The translations under genes were made by a program, and so were the position numbers. A model generated the notes under the pieces. The model was not told where the DNA came from and searched no databases. It was given only the letters and a program-made list of their open reading frames with translations. Below, piece after piece: positions 19,816 to 29,765 of a DNA stretch of 64,000 nucleotides; positions within the stretch are counted from its first letter, which is position 1; each line of letters begins with the position of its first letter. Source of the DNA: Anaerolineae bacterium (GTDB lineage: Bacteria; Chloroflexota; Anaerolineae; Aggregatilineales; Phototrophicaceae); NCBI GenBank assembly GCA_022825675.1, contig JAJDWK010000072.1, positions 1-64,000 on the forward strand, written 5' to 3'.

Positions 19816-21242
19816 TTCTTTAGCGCCATTAGCCTGTCGTAGTCAGCGCTGGATTTGTAAAATTCGTCCAGGGGGTAACAGCCAGAAACCATTCCATTGC
19901 GCGGCGCGGTTGTGCAATCGCTGAAGGTGCGGCATATCCGCTTGCGCTGCAGGCGGTGCCCGGCGAGGTGATCCGCCGGCAGCTCAGGATAGCTCAACGC
20001 CATGCGCCCCAAGCCGACAAAATCTGTCAGCCCGTCACGGACGGCGGCGCTGGCGACCGGTGGCAGCCAATCCTGCAAATAGGAATAGCCAGAGCCGACA
20101 AATGTGAGCTTGGGAAAAGCAGCTTTGAGCTCCGCCGTGACTTTGATTTGCCGCGCCACGCCAACCAGCGGGTCCTCCGGCAGCAAATAGCCATCAGAAG
20201 GCGGGAAGACCGCGGGGCGCTGAATATGGAAATTGTAATAGGGGCTGCCCGCCGTGATGCAAACCAACTGGATATCCAGCGCCTGCAGCAGCGCCAGCAA
20301 GCGCCGCGGCTCCGTCAGGTCATAGCCGACGCCGCTGCCATCCCCGCCGAAGGCATAGGGGTAGCGGTCGTCTTCAAAGGGCATTGGCACGCCCAGGCGG
20401 TCGCGACCAGGCTGGAAGGGGATGCAGTCGATGGCGCTCAAGCGCAAGCCGATATCCAGCCCCGGTGCCAGCGCCCGCACCAGCTCCACGGTATCGCGCA
20501 GGAAGCGGGTGCGATTTTCGAAGCTGCCGCCATATTTGCCCCCGCGGCTGACGGCGCTGAGGAACTCGTGCCCCAAATAGCCGTGACAATGTTTGATGTC
20601 GACGAAGTCAAAACCCGCTTGCTGCGTCAGAGCAGCCGCGCGCCCAAAATCTTCGATGAGCGTCTCGATGTCGCCATCTGACAAAACGCAATCGTCATCA
20701 TCAAGCTGAAATTTTTTGTCCAGCTGTGGATGGCGGTAGAGCACAAGCGGCTCCAGCTGCGCGCCATTGGGGCGGCAAAAGCGCCCGGAATGCGTCAATT
20801 GCAAGCCAATCAGCAAATCGTCCGCGCCAAATGCCGCCCGATGCGCCGCCACCAGCTCCTCGCGCATAGCCGCCAAATCGCCGACAGTTTCCGCATTTAT
20901 CAGCAGCTGCCGGGCGTTGGCGCGCCCGTCATGGCGGACGGCAACCGCCTCCCCGCCCCAAATCAGCTTGGCGCCGCTGCTTCCAAAACGCCGCCAGCGG
21001 CGGCGCGTCAGCTCGCTGGGCTTGCCATCCGCCGTGCCATCCCAGCCTTCCATCGGCAGAATCGCGAAGCGGTTTGCCAGCTTCCAGCCGCGGTAGCGAT
21101 AGGCGCGCGCCAAAGGCGAAGCGGCGCCTGCGGGCGCATCATCGGCGAGCGGCAGCTCCGCGCCAACCGCTTGGCAATACTCGCGGAATTGCGCGGCGGT
21201 TCTCAATTGGGCGACGCGCTTAAATGCCATCGGCAGCCTCAC
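19797..21242 (-). CDS. NADH:flavin oxidoreductase (Old Yellow Enzyme family)
   Basis: [77 protein letters not shown]. Confidence 0.9.
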   Translation of the reverse strand: MRLPMAFKRVAQLRTAAQFREYCQAVGAELPLADDAPAGAASPLARAYRYRGWKLANRFAILPMEGWDGTADGKPSELTRRRWRRFGSSGAKLIWGGEAVAVRHDGRANARQLLINAETVGDLAAMREELVAAHRAAFGADDLLIGLQLTHSGRFCRPNGAQLEPLVLYRHPQLDKKFQLDDDDCVLSDGDIETLIEDFGRAAALTQQAGFDFVDIKHCHGYLGHEFLSAVSRGGKYGGSFENRTRFLRDTVELVRALAPGLDIGLRLSAIDCIPFQPGRDRLGVPMPFEDDRYPYAFGGDGSGVGYDLTEPRRLLALLQALDIQLVCITAGSPYYNFHIQRPAVFPPSDGYLLPEDPLVGVARQIKVTAELKAAFPKLTFVGSGYSYLQDWLPPVASAAVRDGLTDFVGLGRMALSYPELPADHLAGHRLQRKRICRTFSDCTTAPRNGMVSGCYPLDEFYKSSADYDRLMALKKEAASR

Positions 21243-22203
21243 GCAAAATGCCCAGGCGCGCCGCGATATCGCTCAGAATTTGTATATCGCTTTCGGGGCG
21301 CCGCGGCGACAGTTGATGCGTCTGGTCAGATGTAAGCCAGCCGCGCAGCTTCAAGAATTGCGCCGCCGAATGTTTGTAGGCGGGCACAGGCGGACGAAAA
21401 GCGAGGAAACCCAGATATTGCAGCCGGTCATTCAACTCGTGGAAGCCGGCATCACCCGCCTGCCACATGGCATCGCGCTGGGCGAAGAGATCGGGCGCGA
21501 AGGTGCTCAAACCGAGCAGATAATCGCTGCCGTACATCACCATGTCGATTGCCAAATCGTTTCCCGTGTAGACTTTGAAGTCCGGGCGCAAGGCATCCCG
21601 CAGCGCGATGCGCTCCCATTCCTGCTGGCGGCTGAGCGAAGAATGTTTGGCGCCAGTGCAGCTGCTGATGCCCAGCAGCCCGCGATAAGTTTCCAAGTCA
21701 TAAATTGCGCCGAAGGGGGCGAACATCGTGCCCAACTCAAAGGCGATGAAGCCATCGGTACGCGCGCCGATGCGTTCGTAGGCGCGCAGGATGTCAGCGC
21801 CCGGCTGCGCCGTCAGCCCAAAGGACTGGAAGAGTATCGGCTTGCCGCCATAGCGCTGGATGCGCTCGACCTGCTGATAATACGCGTCCAGATGCAAGCT
21901 GTCGCCGGCCGCGTCCGCCACATAAGCGCCGGCGACAAAATCCGCGCCCGCCAGCGCGCTCTGCGTGAGCTGGAGCACGCGCTCCCGCTCCGCTTCGCTT
22001 ATCAAGTTGGCATAGCCAGTATCCATGTTCACGGCGGGAGTCAAGCCAGCGTCGGCGGTGCGCCGAACATGATGGACCAGTCCCTCCCAGTCAATCGCAT
22101 AATCGTCATGGAAGGGCAGCAAAATCGCCGAAATGCCGCTGATTTCCCGCCGCGGGCGGATCATTTCCTGCGGATTAATCGTGCCTAAGGCTGCTGCCTG
22201 CAT
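21220..22203 (-). CDS. Dihydrodipicolinate synthase (DapA) family aldolase/lyase
   Basis: [45 protein letters not shown]...; TIM-barrel aldolase pattern. ORF opens at 22239. Confidence 0.75.
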   Translation of the reverse strand: MQAAALGTINPQEMIRPRREISGISAILLPFHDDYAIDWEGLVHHVRRTADAGLTPAVNMDTGYANLISEAERERVLQLTQSALAGADFVAGAYVADAAGDSLHLDAYYQQVERIQRYGGKPILFQSFGLTAQPGADILRAYERIGARTDGFIAFELGTMFAPFGAIYDLETYRGLLGISSCTGAKHSSLSRQQEWERIALRDALRPDFKVYTGNDLAIDMVMYGSDYLLGLSTFAPDLFAQRDAMWQAGDAGFHELNDRLQYLGFLAFRPPVPAYKHSAAQFLKLRGWLTSDQTHQLSPRRPESDIQILSDIAARLGILREAADGI

Positions 22204-22247
22204 AAGAACTCCCTCTTCCAGCTGTGGAGCGCGCGCCATCTACGCCG

Positions 22248-23021
22248 CTACTCCGCAAATTCAGGCGAAATTGCCGTTACCGGTGCCACGCGATAGCGCG
22301 GATTCTCTTTCAGCAAGCCCAAGTCCTGACCATTCCGCTGCGCCCGCACATCATCACGGAAGAATTGCACGGCATAGCCGAGCCGCGGCGCATCCGTGCT
22401 GTTGGCACCCGAGCCGTGCAGGGTCAAGCGGGTGAAAGCGACGGCATCGCCCGGCATCATGCGCAGCGGCAAGAAGTCTTCCGGCGCGACTTCCACAGTG
22501 CGGTGGCCGTCTTTATCGGCGCTCTCAACCGAGGCGAGCGTGCCTTGCAGGTGTGTGGCGGGCGCCATCTGCAGGCAGCCATTCCGCGGGCTCATTTCCA
22601 CCAGCGCGAACCAGATATTGCAGCCCGGTCCATCAAAGCGCGTGTATTGATTGTCTTGATGAAAATGAAACTCGCCGCCGCCGCCGCCACTTTTCACCGC
22701 CGTGAAGGGCAGATAGACCGTCGAGGGTCCGCCCATCAGCTGCGCCGCCAGCGCATTCAAAGCCTCGCTGTGAATCAACTGCGCCAATTTCGAACCCGCC
22801 AGGTACTGCCGGCTCTGGCGCAGCTTGTCTTTGCTGGAGGCGGCGCGGCGCAGCGCAGCGCCGCTGATGCCCAAGCCAGCCATCACTTGCAGGACTTCCT
22901 CCGCCAAAGCCGCCGCCGCCTCAGGGCTGAGCAAACCCGGCAAACTTAGATAGCCATAGCTGTCATAAAAGCGCTTCTCATTCTCGGTGATGCGCCCGTA
23001 ACGCAAGATTTCCGCCGTCAT
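22248..23021 (-). CDS. Phytanoyl-CoA dioxygenase (PhyH) family protein
   Basis: GYLSLPGLLSPEAAAALAEEV; FHQDNQYTRFDGPGCNIWFALVEMSPRNGCLQMAPATHL. Confidence 0.88.
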   Translation of the reverse strand: MTAEILRYGRITENEKRFYDSYGYLSLPGLLSPEAAAALAEEVLQVMAGLGISGAALRRAASSKDKLRQSRQYLAGSKLAQLIHSEALNALAAQLMGGPSTVYLPFTAVKSGGGGGEFHFHQDNQYTRFDGPGCNIWFALVEMSPRNGCLQMAPATHLQGTLASVESADKDGHRTVEVAPEDFLPLRMMPGDAVAFTRLTLHGSGANSTDAPRLGYAVQFFRDDVRAQRNGQDLGLLKENPRYRVAPVTAISPEFAE

Positions 23022-23208
23022 GTATCGCCTTTTTCCATTTCGCCGCGCCCAAAGCCACCATGAAATTTGGACAATGCCAGCCTTTTGTATATCATCAGCC
23101 CAGCGACCAGATTAGGGAAAGTGTAGCGATTGCAGCGCAAATCGGCTAGCGCAATCTTGAGTTTCGCGGCAATGGTCTCGGCATGCCGCCAGAAAGTACA
23201 GGTGATTC

Positions 23209-23910
23209 ATGTTACTCTCCGAAATGAACTGGATGGCGGTTGAGCAATACCTCCAAAGCGACGACCGCTGCATCCTGCCGACAGGCAGCACCGAGCAGCA
23301 TGCCTACCTCAGCCTGAGCGTGGACAGCATTCTCGCCGGGCGGCTGGCGCGGGAAGTTGGCGCTATTGCTGGCGTGCCAGTCTATCCCACCCTGCCCTAT
23401 GGGCTGGCGCAGCAGTGGACGGCATTTCCCGGCACTGTCAGCTTGCGCGTGCAGACTTATCTGGCGTTAATCCGCGATCTGCTGGACAGCATCTACCGCG
23501 CCGGCTTCCGCCGCGTCCTTTTGATAAACGGGCATGGCGGCAACGCGCCGGCGCAGGGCATGCTGCGCGAATGGATGATGGACAACCCGGACGCGACTGT
23601 GAAGTGGCACAATTGGTATAATGCGCCGCAGACTTGGCAGCAGGTGATGGCGACCGACCCCGTCTGCTCTCACGCCTCGTGGATGGAGAATTTTCCCTGG
23701 ACGCGGCTCAAAGATGTCACCCTGCCGCGCGCGCAAAAGCCGATGACAAAGCTCGATACTTTGCAGCAGCTAAACCCCCGGCAAACGCGCGAGCGCCTGG
23801 GCGATGGCAATATGGGCGGCTTTTATCAGCGCGCGGACGAAGACATGCTGGCGATTTGGGCAGCCGCGGTGCAAGAGACTCTCGCGCTGCTGGAAGGAGG
23901 CTGGGAGTAG
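23209..23910 (+). CDS. Creatininase family protein
   Basis: LPTGSTEQHAYLSLSVDSILAGRLA; LLINGHGGNAPAQGMLRE. Confidence 0.88.
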   Translation: MLLSEMNWMAVEQYLQSDDRCILPTGSTEQHAYLSLSVDSILAGRLAREVGAIAGVPVYPTLPYGLAQQWTAFPGTVSLRVQTYLALIRDLLDSIYRAGFRRVLLINGHGGNAPAQGMLREWMMDNPDATVKWHNWYNAPQTWQQVMATDPVCSHASWMENFPWTRLKDVTLPRAQKPMTKLDTLQQLNPRQTRERLGDGNMGGFYQRADEDMLAIWAAAVQETLALLEGGWE

Positions 23911-24918
23911 ATGCCAATCCTGATTTGGGGCGCGGGCGCGATCGGCGGCACCTTAGGCGCATATCTCGCGCACGCCGGGCAGGACATCCTTTTTGTTGAT
24001 GTTGTCGCCGAGCATGTACATGAAATCAATCGGCGCGGCATTCACATCACTGGTCCCATAGACGATTTTACCGTGCCGGCAGAAGCATGCAGCCCTGACA
24101 GCTTGACAGGTACATTTGACTCAATCCTGCTCTGCACAAAGTCCCAACATACAGAGCAGGCGCTGCAAAGCATTAAGCCCTTGCTGGCTGATGACGGCTG
24201 CGTGCTGTCCGTGCAGAACGGCTTAAACGAACTGCTCATCGAAAAAACTGTCGGGCGGGCGCGCACTCTTGGCTGCTTCGTCAATTTCAGCGCGGATTAT
24301 CACGCGCCTGGCGAGATTCTCTTTGGTGGGCGCGGCGCAGTTGTCTTGGGGGAACTTGACGGCGCGCTGACCGACCGCCTGCGCGGCTATCTGGCGCTCT
24401 TCCGCCTATTTGATGAAAACGCGCAGGCGAGCGAGAATATCTGGGGTTACTTGTGGGGCAAAGAAGCCTATGGCGCGATGCTATTTGTTTCCGCCTTGAC
24501 AAACCAGTCAATCGCCGAGGCGCTGGCGGATGCGCGCTTTCGCCCGCTTTATATCCTGGCGGCGCAAGAAATCTTAAGGCTCGCCGATGCGCTCGGCATT
24601 GAGGCTTATGGCTTCAACGGTTTTCAGCCGGCGGCATTCCTCGCAAATGACAAAGCCGCCATCGCCCAGTCCCTGGATACGCTGGTCGCATTTAACAAGC
24701 TCTCCGCCAAGACGCACAGCGGCATCTGGCGGGATTTGGCGGTGCGCAAGCGCGCGACCGAAGTGCTGATGTACGAGCCATTGCTCGCCCAAGCGCAAGA
24801 AGCGGGCATCGAACTGCCGCTGACGCGCCGCTGGATCGCGATGATACAGCAAATCGAAACTGGCGAACGCCAGCAAAGCCTATTGAACTTGGAGGAGCTG
24901 CGAGCTGAATGCTTATGA
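23911..24918 (+). CDS. 2-dehydropantoate 2-reductase-like (PanE/ApbA family)
   Basis: MPILIWGAGAIGGTLGAYLAHAGQDILFVD; LLCTKSQHTEQAL; LSVQNGLNE. Confidence 0.85.
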   Translation: MPILIWGAGAIGGTLGAYLAHAGQDILFVDVVAEHVHEINRRGIHITGPIDDFTVPAEACSPDSLTGTFDSILLCTKSQHTEQALQSIKPLLADDGCVLSVQNGLNELLIEKTVGRARTLGCFVNFSADYHAPGEILFGGRGAVVLGELDGALTDRLRGYLALFRLFDENAQASENIWGYLWGKEAYGAMLFVSALTNQSIAEALADARFRPLYILAAQEILRLADALGIEAYGFNGFQPAAFLANDKAAIAQSLDTLVAFNKLSAKTHSGIWRDLAVRKRATEVLMYEPLLAQAQEAGIELPLTRRWIAMIQQIETGERQQSLLNLEELRAECL

Positions 24919-25685
24919 ACATCGACTTTGCTGGCAAAACTGCCATCGTCACCGGGGCGGCGCATGGCTTTGGCCGCGCGATTGCGCTGGCTTTTGCCCA
25001 GCGCGGCGCTACGGTCTGGGCATGTGATATCCTGGACGGCGAATTGCAGGAGACTTGTCGGCGCGCGCGCGCCGCTGGCGGCGCTATTCACGGGCGAGTT
25101 GTCGATGTTCGCGAGCGTCAAGCGGTTTTCAGCTTTGTCGCCGAGGCATTGGCAGCCGCTGGCGCGGCGCATATCCTGGTGAATAATGCCGGCGGCGTAT
25201 TGGGTCAAGTCGGACGCCCTTTGGAAGAAATCAGCGAAGACGATTGGAACAGCATCTTCGAGGTGAATGCGCGGGCGGCTTTCTATTTTGCGCAGGCAGC
25301 CGTGCCCAGCATGAAAGCGAGGCGCTTCGGGCGCATCATTAATATCTCCAGCGGCGCTGGTTTGGGCGTCAGCCTCACCGGCATCCAGGCTTATGCCGCG
25401 GCAAAAGCCGCGCAAATCGGCTTGACCCGCCAGTTGGCGCATGAGCTCGGGCGCTGGAATATCACCGTCAACAATATCGCGCCGGGTTTTGTGCTCTCCA
25501 ACCCGAATTCCATCGCGCAATTTGACTCTTACGGCGAGAGCGGGCAGCAGGCGCTCATAGACCGCTTTGCGCTTAAACGGCTGGGCGCGGCTGAAGATAT
25601 CGCGCACGGCGTATTGTTTTTCGCATCGGAGTACGCGGGCTGGATTACCGGGCAAACCTTGTCGATCGACGGCGGGCGGCTGTAA
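24909..25685 (+). CDS. SDR family oxidoreductase
   Basis: GKTAIVTGAAHGFGRAIALAFA; NNAGG; YAAAKAAQIGLTRQLAHE; AGWITGQTLSIDGGRL. Confidence 0.92.
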   Translation: MLMNIDFAGKTAIVTGAAHGFGRAIALAFAQRGATVWACDILDGELQETCRRARAAGGAIHGRVVDVRERQAVFSFVAEALAAAGAAHILVNNAGGVLGQVGRPLEEISEDDWNSIFEVNARAAFYFAQAAVPSMKARRFGRIINISSGAGLGVSLTGIQAYAAAKAAQIGLTRQLAHELGRWNITVNNIAPGFVLSNPNSIAQFDSYGESGQQALIDRFALKRLGAAEDIAHGVLFFASEYAGWITGQTLSIDGGRL

Positions 25686-25711
25686 AGCAGGCAATCTACG
25701 CAGTCTGCAGT

Positions 25712-25751
25712 AAAAAGGGAACCCGCGATGCTGCGGGCTCCTTTATTTTTT
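25712..25751. terminator. Intrinsic terminator between convergent genes
   Basis: AAAAAGGGAACCCGC-GATGCT-GCGGGCTCCTTTATTTTTT. Confidence 0.8.
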
Positions 25752-25761
25752 GGACTGGAGT

Positions 25762-28029
25762 TTAGCGCTGCGCCAGCGCTTCCAGGACGCGCGGCGCTGT
25801 CATCGGCGTTTGCGACAGGCGCAAGCCCGTGGCATCGGCGACAGCGTTGGCGATTGCGGCGACTGTGGGGATAACTGGCGGCTCGCCGACACCGCGCGCG
25901 CCGAAGGGACCGCTGCGCGAGGGAACTTCGACAATTTGTGTTTGAATCGGCGCTGCTTGCACCGAATCCGGCATCGCGTAATCCATCCAGGAGCCGGAGA
26001 GCAATTGCCCATCAGCATCGTAGCGCATCTCTTCCAGCAGCGCCCAGCCGACCCCCTGGACTGCGCCGCCTTGCATCTGCCCTTCCACCGCCAGCGGGTT
26101 GATGGCGCGCCCGACATCCTGCACCACCGCCAAATTGAGGAGGTTGACATCGCCAGTCTCTTCGTCCACTTCAACTTCGGCAATTTGCGCGCAGAATGAC
26201 GGCGCTCTATCGGTGATAGCCTGGCGGCCGTTGCCATGCACCGGCGCATAACGTCCGCCAAAAGTCATGCCTTTGCCGGCGATTTCGCCCAGGCTGATGG
26301 AACGATCGGGGAAGCCGCGCACCTGCACGCGCCCATCGACAATTTCCAGGTCTTCGCTGGATACTTCAAATTCTTCAGCGGCAATCGCCAACGTTTGGCG
26401 GCGGGCATCTTCCGCGGCGCGCAGCACCGCCGCCCCCAGGGTATACAGGGTTTTGCTGCCGCCAACGCCGCCGCCATAGGGCGCACTGTCGGTATCGCTG
26501 TAGACAAAACGCACTTTGTCGGGGCTGATGCCATAGGCTTCCGCCGCCAGCACGGCGAAGCTGGTGGGCGTTCCCGAGAGATCGGCAGTGCCAATTTGCA
26601 GCTGCAGGACGCCATCACGGTTCAGCTTGCAGACGGCGGCACCTGGCTCCAGCCCGCCCATCCAGCCGCCAATCGCGATGCCGATGCCGCGCCCCTGTTC
26701 CCGCGCTTGCTCGCGGTTGCGCCAGAGGGGATGCTGGCGCGCCGCCTCCAAAGTCTCGACCATGCCGATAGTGGGGAAGTCGCCGCCATCGGGCGCGACA
26801 TCACCTTCTTTGGCGGCGTTTTTCAACCGCAGTTCAACCGGATCCATGCCCAGTTGCTGCGCCGCTTCATCAAAAAGCGTCTCGACCGCCATGAAGGCTG
26901 TTGGCGATGTCGGTGCGCGGTACGCGCCAACAGACTGTTTGTTGGTCACAACATTTGTTGATTCCAGCAGCAGGTTGTCGCAAGTATAAAACGAGGCGAA
27001 TTGCATCGCGGCGAAGCCACCCAAACCGCTGGGATAGACGCCGGTATCGGCAGTTACATCCGCCTGCATAGCGAGCAGTTCGCCGCCGCTGTCAAAACCC
27101 AGCTTGCCGCTGATGCGCAGCGCCGGCGCGGGATTGGTCGAAAGCAGCTCTTCGCCGCGGGTCAAAATCAGGCTGACAGGCTTGCCAACAGTGACGGCAG
27201 CCAGGGCGATCAGCGCTTCGTACAAGCCAAATTTCGCGCCAAAAGCGCCGCCCACTGGCATGCCATAGACGGTCACATCAGATTCTGGCACACCCAGAGC
27301 ATCGGCAACATCCAGGCGCACGCCGAAGGGCGACTGAATGCTGCCCCAGAGCGTCACGCCGCCGCTAATCGGATTGGGCTGCACCACCCAGCCCTGCGTC
27401 TCGATCGAGCTTTGATGCACCATAGGCGTTTCAAAAGTTCTTTCGGCGACCACATCCGCCTGGGCGAAAGCGGACGCAACATCGCCTTTTTCCATGCGCG
27501 TTTTGCCGGCGATATTGGAGGCTTCTTCGTCATCGCTTTCCGATTCGCCGCCAGTATCCGCGCCATGGGCAGCTTCATCTTCCGCGCCGGTCGGGATGCC
27601 CGTGGGCCAAATTACGGTAGCGTCATCAGCTAGCGCCGCGTCCATTGAGGTTACGGCTTCCAACGGCTCATAGTCCACCATCACCAAATCAGCGCCATCA
27701 GCGGCGGCGGCGGCGCTATCCGCCAGAACAATCGCCACCGGCTGCCCAACGAAGATGACGCGCTCCCGCGCCAGCATGAGTTTGGCGCGGGAAGACGGCG
27801 TGATGCTGGGCAGGTCGTCCGCGGTCAGCACCGATTGTACGCCCGGGATATCCAAGGCGGCGTTGGCGTCAATTGCGCCGAGTTTGGCGTGGGCATAGGT
27901 GCTGAGCACAAAGCGCGCATGCAGCATGCCCGGCAACTTGAGGTCGCCGATGTATTTCAAGTTGCCCGTTATCTTCGCCGGTCCATCAATCAGGGGGGTC
28001 GGTTTCCCGACAAATGAAAAGTCTGACAT
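25762..28029 (-). CDS. Xanthine dehydrogenase family molybdopterin-binding (large) subunit
   Basis: MSDFSFVGKPTPLIDGPAKITGNLKYIGDL; VGGAFGAKFGLYEALIALAA; GAYRAPTSPTAFMAVET; GARGVGEPPVIPTVAAIANAVADATG. Confidence 0.92.
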   Translation of the reverse strand: MSDFSFVGKPTPLIDGPAKITGNLKYIGDLKLPGMLHARFVLSTYAHAKLGAIDANAALDIPGVQSVLTADDLPSITPSSRAKLMLARERVIFVGQPVAIVLADSAAAAADGADLVMVDYEPLEAVTSMDAALADDATVIWPTGIPTGAEDEAAHGADTGGESESDDEEASNIAGKTRMEKGDVASAFAQADVVAERTFETPMVHQSSIETQGWVVQPNPISGGVTLWGSIQSPFGVRLDVADALGVPESDVTVYGMPVGGAFGAKFGLYEALIALAAVTVGKPVSLILTRGEELLSTNPAPALRISGKLGFDSGGELLAMQADVTADTGVYPSGLGGFAAMQFASFYTCDNLLLESTNVVTNKQSVGAYRAPTSPTAFMAVETLFDEAAQQLGMDPVELRLKNAAKEGDVAPDGGDFPTIGMVETLEAARQHPLWRNREQAREQGRGIGIAIGGWMGGLEPGAAVCKLNRDGVLQLQIGTADLSGTPTSFAVLAAEAYGISPDKVRFVYSDTDSAPYGGGVGGSKTLYTLGAAVLRAAEDARRQTLAIAAEEFEVSSEDLEIVDGRVQVRGFPDRSISLGEIAGKGMTFGGRYAPVHGNGRQAITDRAPSFCAQIAEVEVDEETGDVNLLNLAVVQDVGRAINPLAVEGQMQGGAVQGVGWALLEEMRYDADGQLLSGSWMDYAMPDSVQAAPIQTQIVEVPSRSGPFGARGVGEPPVIPTVAAIANAVADATGLRLSQTPMTAPRVLEALAQR

Positions 28030-28069
28030 CGAGGGTCTCCTTTTTCCGCTTGCGATGTGTCAAAAATCC

Positions 28070-28987
28070 TTAGCCAGCGGCGGCAAATTCCACCACCGGG
28101 TAGCCTTCGGTCTCGGTCCGCTGGCGGAACAGGGCGCTCAGCCGCCGCGTCATTTCGCCGGTGCTGCCAGCGCCAATCTGCCGCCCGTCCAGCTCAATGA
28201 CTGGTGCCAGCTCACCCATTGTACCACTGCAGAACATTTCGTCCGCGCGATAAACTTCGCTCAAGGACAGGTTCTTGACGACAGCGGGGATGCGCTGGCG
28301 CTCACAGATTTCCAAGACTGCCGCCCGCGTGATGCCTTCGGGGCAAGCGCCCGTGTCTGGCGTTTTTACAAGCCCATCGGTCACGATAAAGACATGGGTG
28401 GCGTTGGTCTCCGCGACATAACCTTGATAATCCAGCATCAGCGCGTCATCGACGCCGGCGGCATTCGCTTGAATCTTCGCGAGAATCGAGTTTATCAAAT
28501 TGCAGGAATGGATATTTTGGTCGACGCAATCAGGCGGGATGCGGCGGATGCCAGCTGTAATCAGCCGAATGCCGCCCTTGTCATAGACCGGCGGCTTGTG
28601 TTCCGCCAGTACAATCAAGGTAGGACCCTGCGTGTTGAGGCGGGTGTCCATCCCGCTGGTATATTTGAGGCCGCGGCTCAAGGTCAAACGGATGTGTACG
28701 CCATCAGTCATGTGATTGGCGATTAGGGTCTTGCGAATTTCTTCGATAATCGCCTCATGCGGCGGAATTTCGGCGAATGCCATCGCCTTGGCGGAATGGC
28801 GCAGGCGGTCAAGGTGCGGAATCAGCTTAAAGATGCGCCCCTGATACAGGCGCAAGCCCTCCCAAACGGCGTCGCCGCCTTGCACTGCCGAATCAAAAGG
28901 GCTGATGCCAGCGACATCGCGGTGCAGCAGCTCGCCGTTTATATTTATGAGCAGGTCTTTGTTTTTGGGGTTAAACTCTTGCTTCAT
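28070..28987 (-). CDS. Class IV (branched-chain amino acid-type) aminotransferase
   Basis: VQGGDAVWEGLRLYQGRIFKLIPHLDRLRHSAKAM; CNLINSILAKIQANAAGVDDALMLDYQGYVAETNATHVFIV. Confidence 0.9.
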   Translation of the reverse strand: MKQEFNPKNKDLLININGELLHRDVAGISPFDSAVQGGDAVWEGLRLYQGRIFKLIPHLDRLRHSAKAMAFAEIPPHEAIIEEIRKTLIANHMTDGVHIRLTLSRGLKYTSGMDTRLNTQGPTLIVLAEHKPPVYDKGGIRLITAGIRRIPPDCVDQNIHSCNLINSILAKIQANAAGVDDALMLDYQGYVAETNATHVFIVTDGLVKTPDTGACPEGITRAAVLEICERQRIPAVVKNLSLSEVYRADEMFCSGTMGELAPVIELDGRQIGAGSTGEMTRRLSALFRQRTETEGYPVVEFAAAG

Positions 28988-29721
28988 GTCTTTGTCCCGC
29001 TGATGCAGTAGGGCAGCATTTCTTCGTACAGCGCATCACATTCTTCCAGCAAGCCCCGCATTTTTGCTGGCAGCGCGCGGTCATCTTCCTGATAGGGGGC
29101 GAAGGCGGTCGACGCTTCAACAGCGGCGTACCAGTGCTTCGCCCAGATGCCGTCACTGTCCCGCCTGCCCGCTTTCCAGGAGAGCATCGCCTTGTCAAAG
29201 TGTACATCAAGCGCGGCGCAGAGGCGGCGCAGGCTCCGCTCGGGGCGCTGCAGGACATCGCGCGCCTCAATCACCGGCGGGATGCGCCCCGTTTCCTGGC
29301 GCACGAAGTTAAACAATTCCAGTTGCTGCGGCAAGCCTGTCTGTTCCAAAGTCGGCTCGGGTATCACTTTGGCGAAGGACAGCAGCATGCGGCGCGGCTC
29401 ACGCAGCAGGAAACAATTGTGAACCTGCCGCAGCCAACTGCGGTCGATATGCGGCAGCATGTGCTGCGTCATGTGCTTCTGGTAGCTGATGGCTTCCCTC
29501 CCGCTGCCAGCAAGCAAGTTGGCGACAACCTTGCGCCAGTCGCTTTCGTAGTGGCGTATAATGTCGCTGGCAGCGGGATGATCGTAGCCGGTGCTGAGCA
29601 AATAGTGCGCATAAAATGGTTCATCGACCACCGCCGTATCCCGCCGGCTGGACCAGGAACGCATCAGCGCTGTTGATATATTCCGCGGTCCCGACCACAT
29701 CGCGATAATCCGCTGCGGCAT
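28984..29721 (-). CDS. Sulfotransferase family protein
   Basis: MPQRIIAMWSGPRNISTALMRSWSSRRDTAVVDEPFYAHYLLSTG (P-loop-like PAPS site). ATG 29721 preferred over track start 29970. Confidence 0.82.
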   Translation of the reverse strand: MPQRIIAMWSGPRNISTALMRSWSSRRDTAVVDEPFYAHYLLSTGYDHPAASDIIRHYESDWRKVVANLLAGSGREAISYQKHMTQHMLPHIDRSWLRQVHNCFLLREPRRMLLSFAKVIPEPTLEQTGLPQQLELFNFVRQETGRIPPVIEARDVLQRPERSLRRLCAALDVHFDKAMLSWKAGRRDSDGIWAKHWYAAVEASTAFAPYQEDDRALPAKMRGLLEECDALYEEMLPYCISGTKT

Positions 29722-29765
29722 GCTGCTCCCATCCTGATCGACTTCCCCCGCGAAATTGCGGGCAC

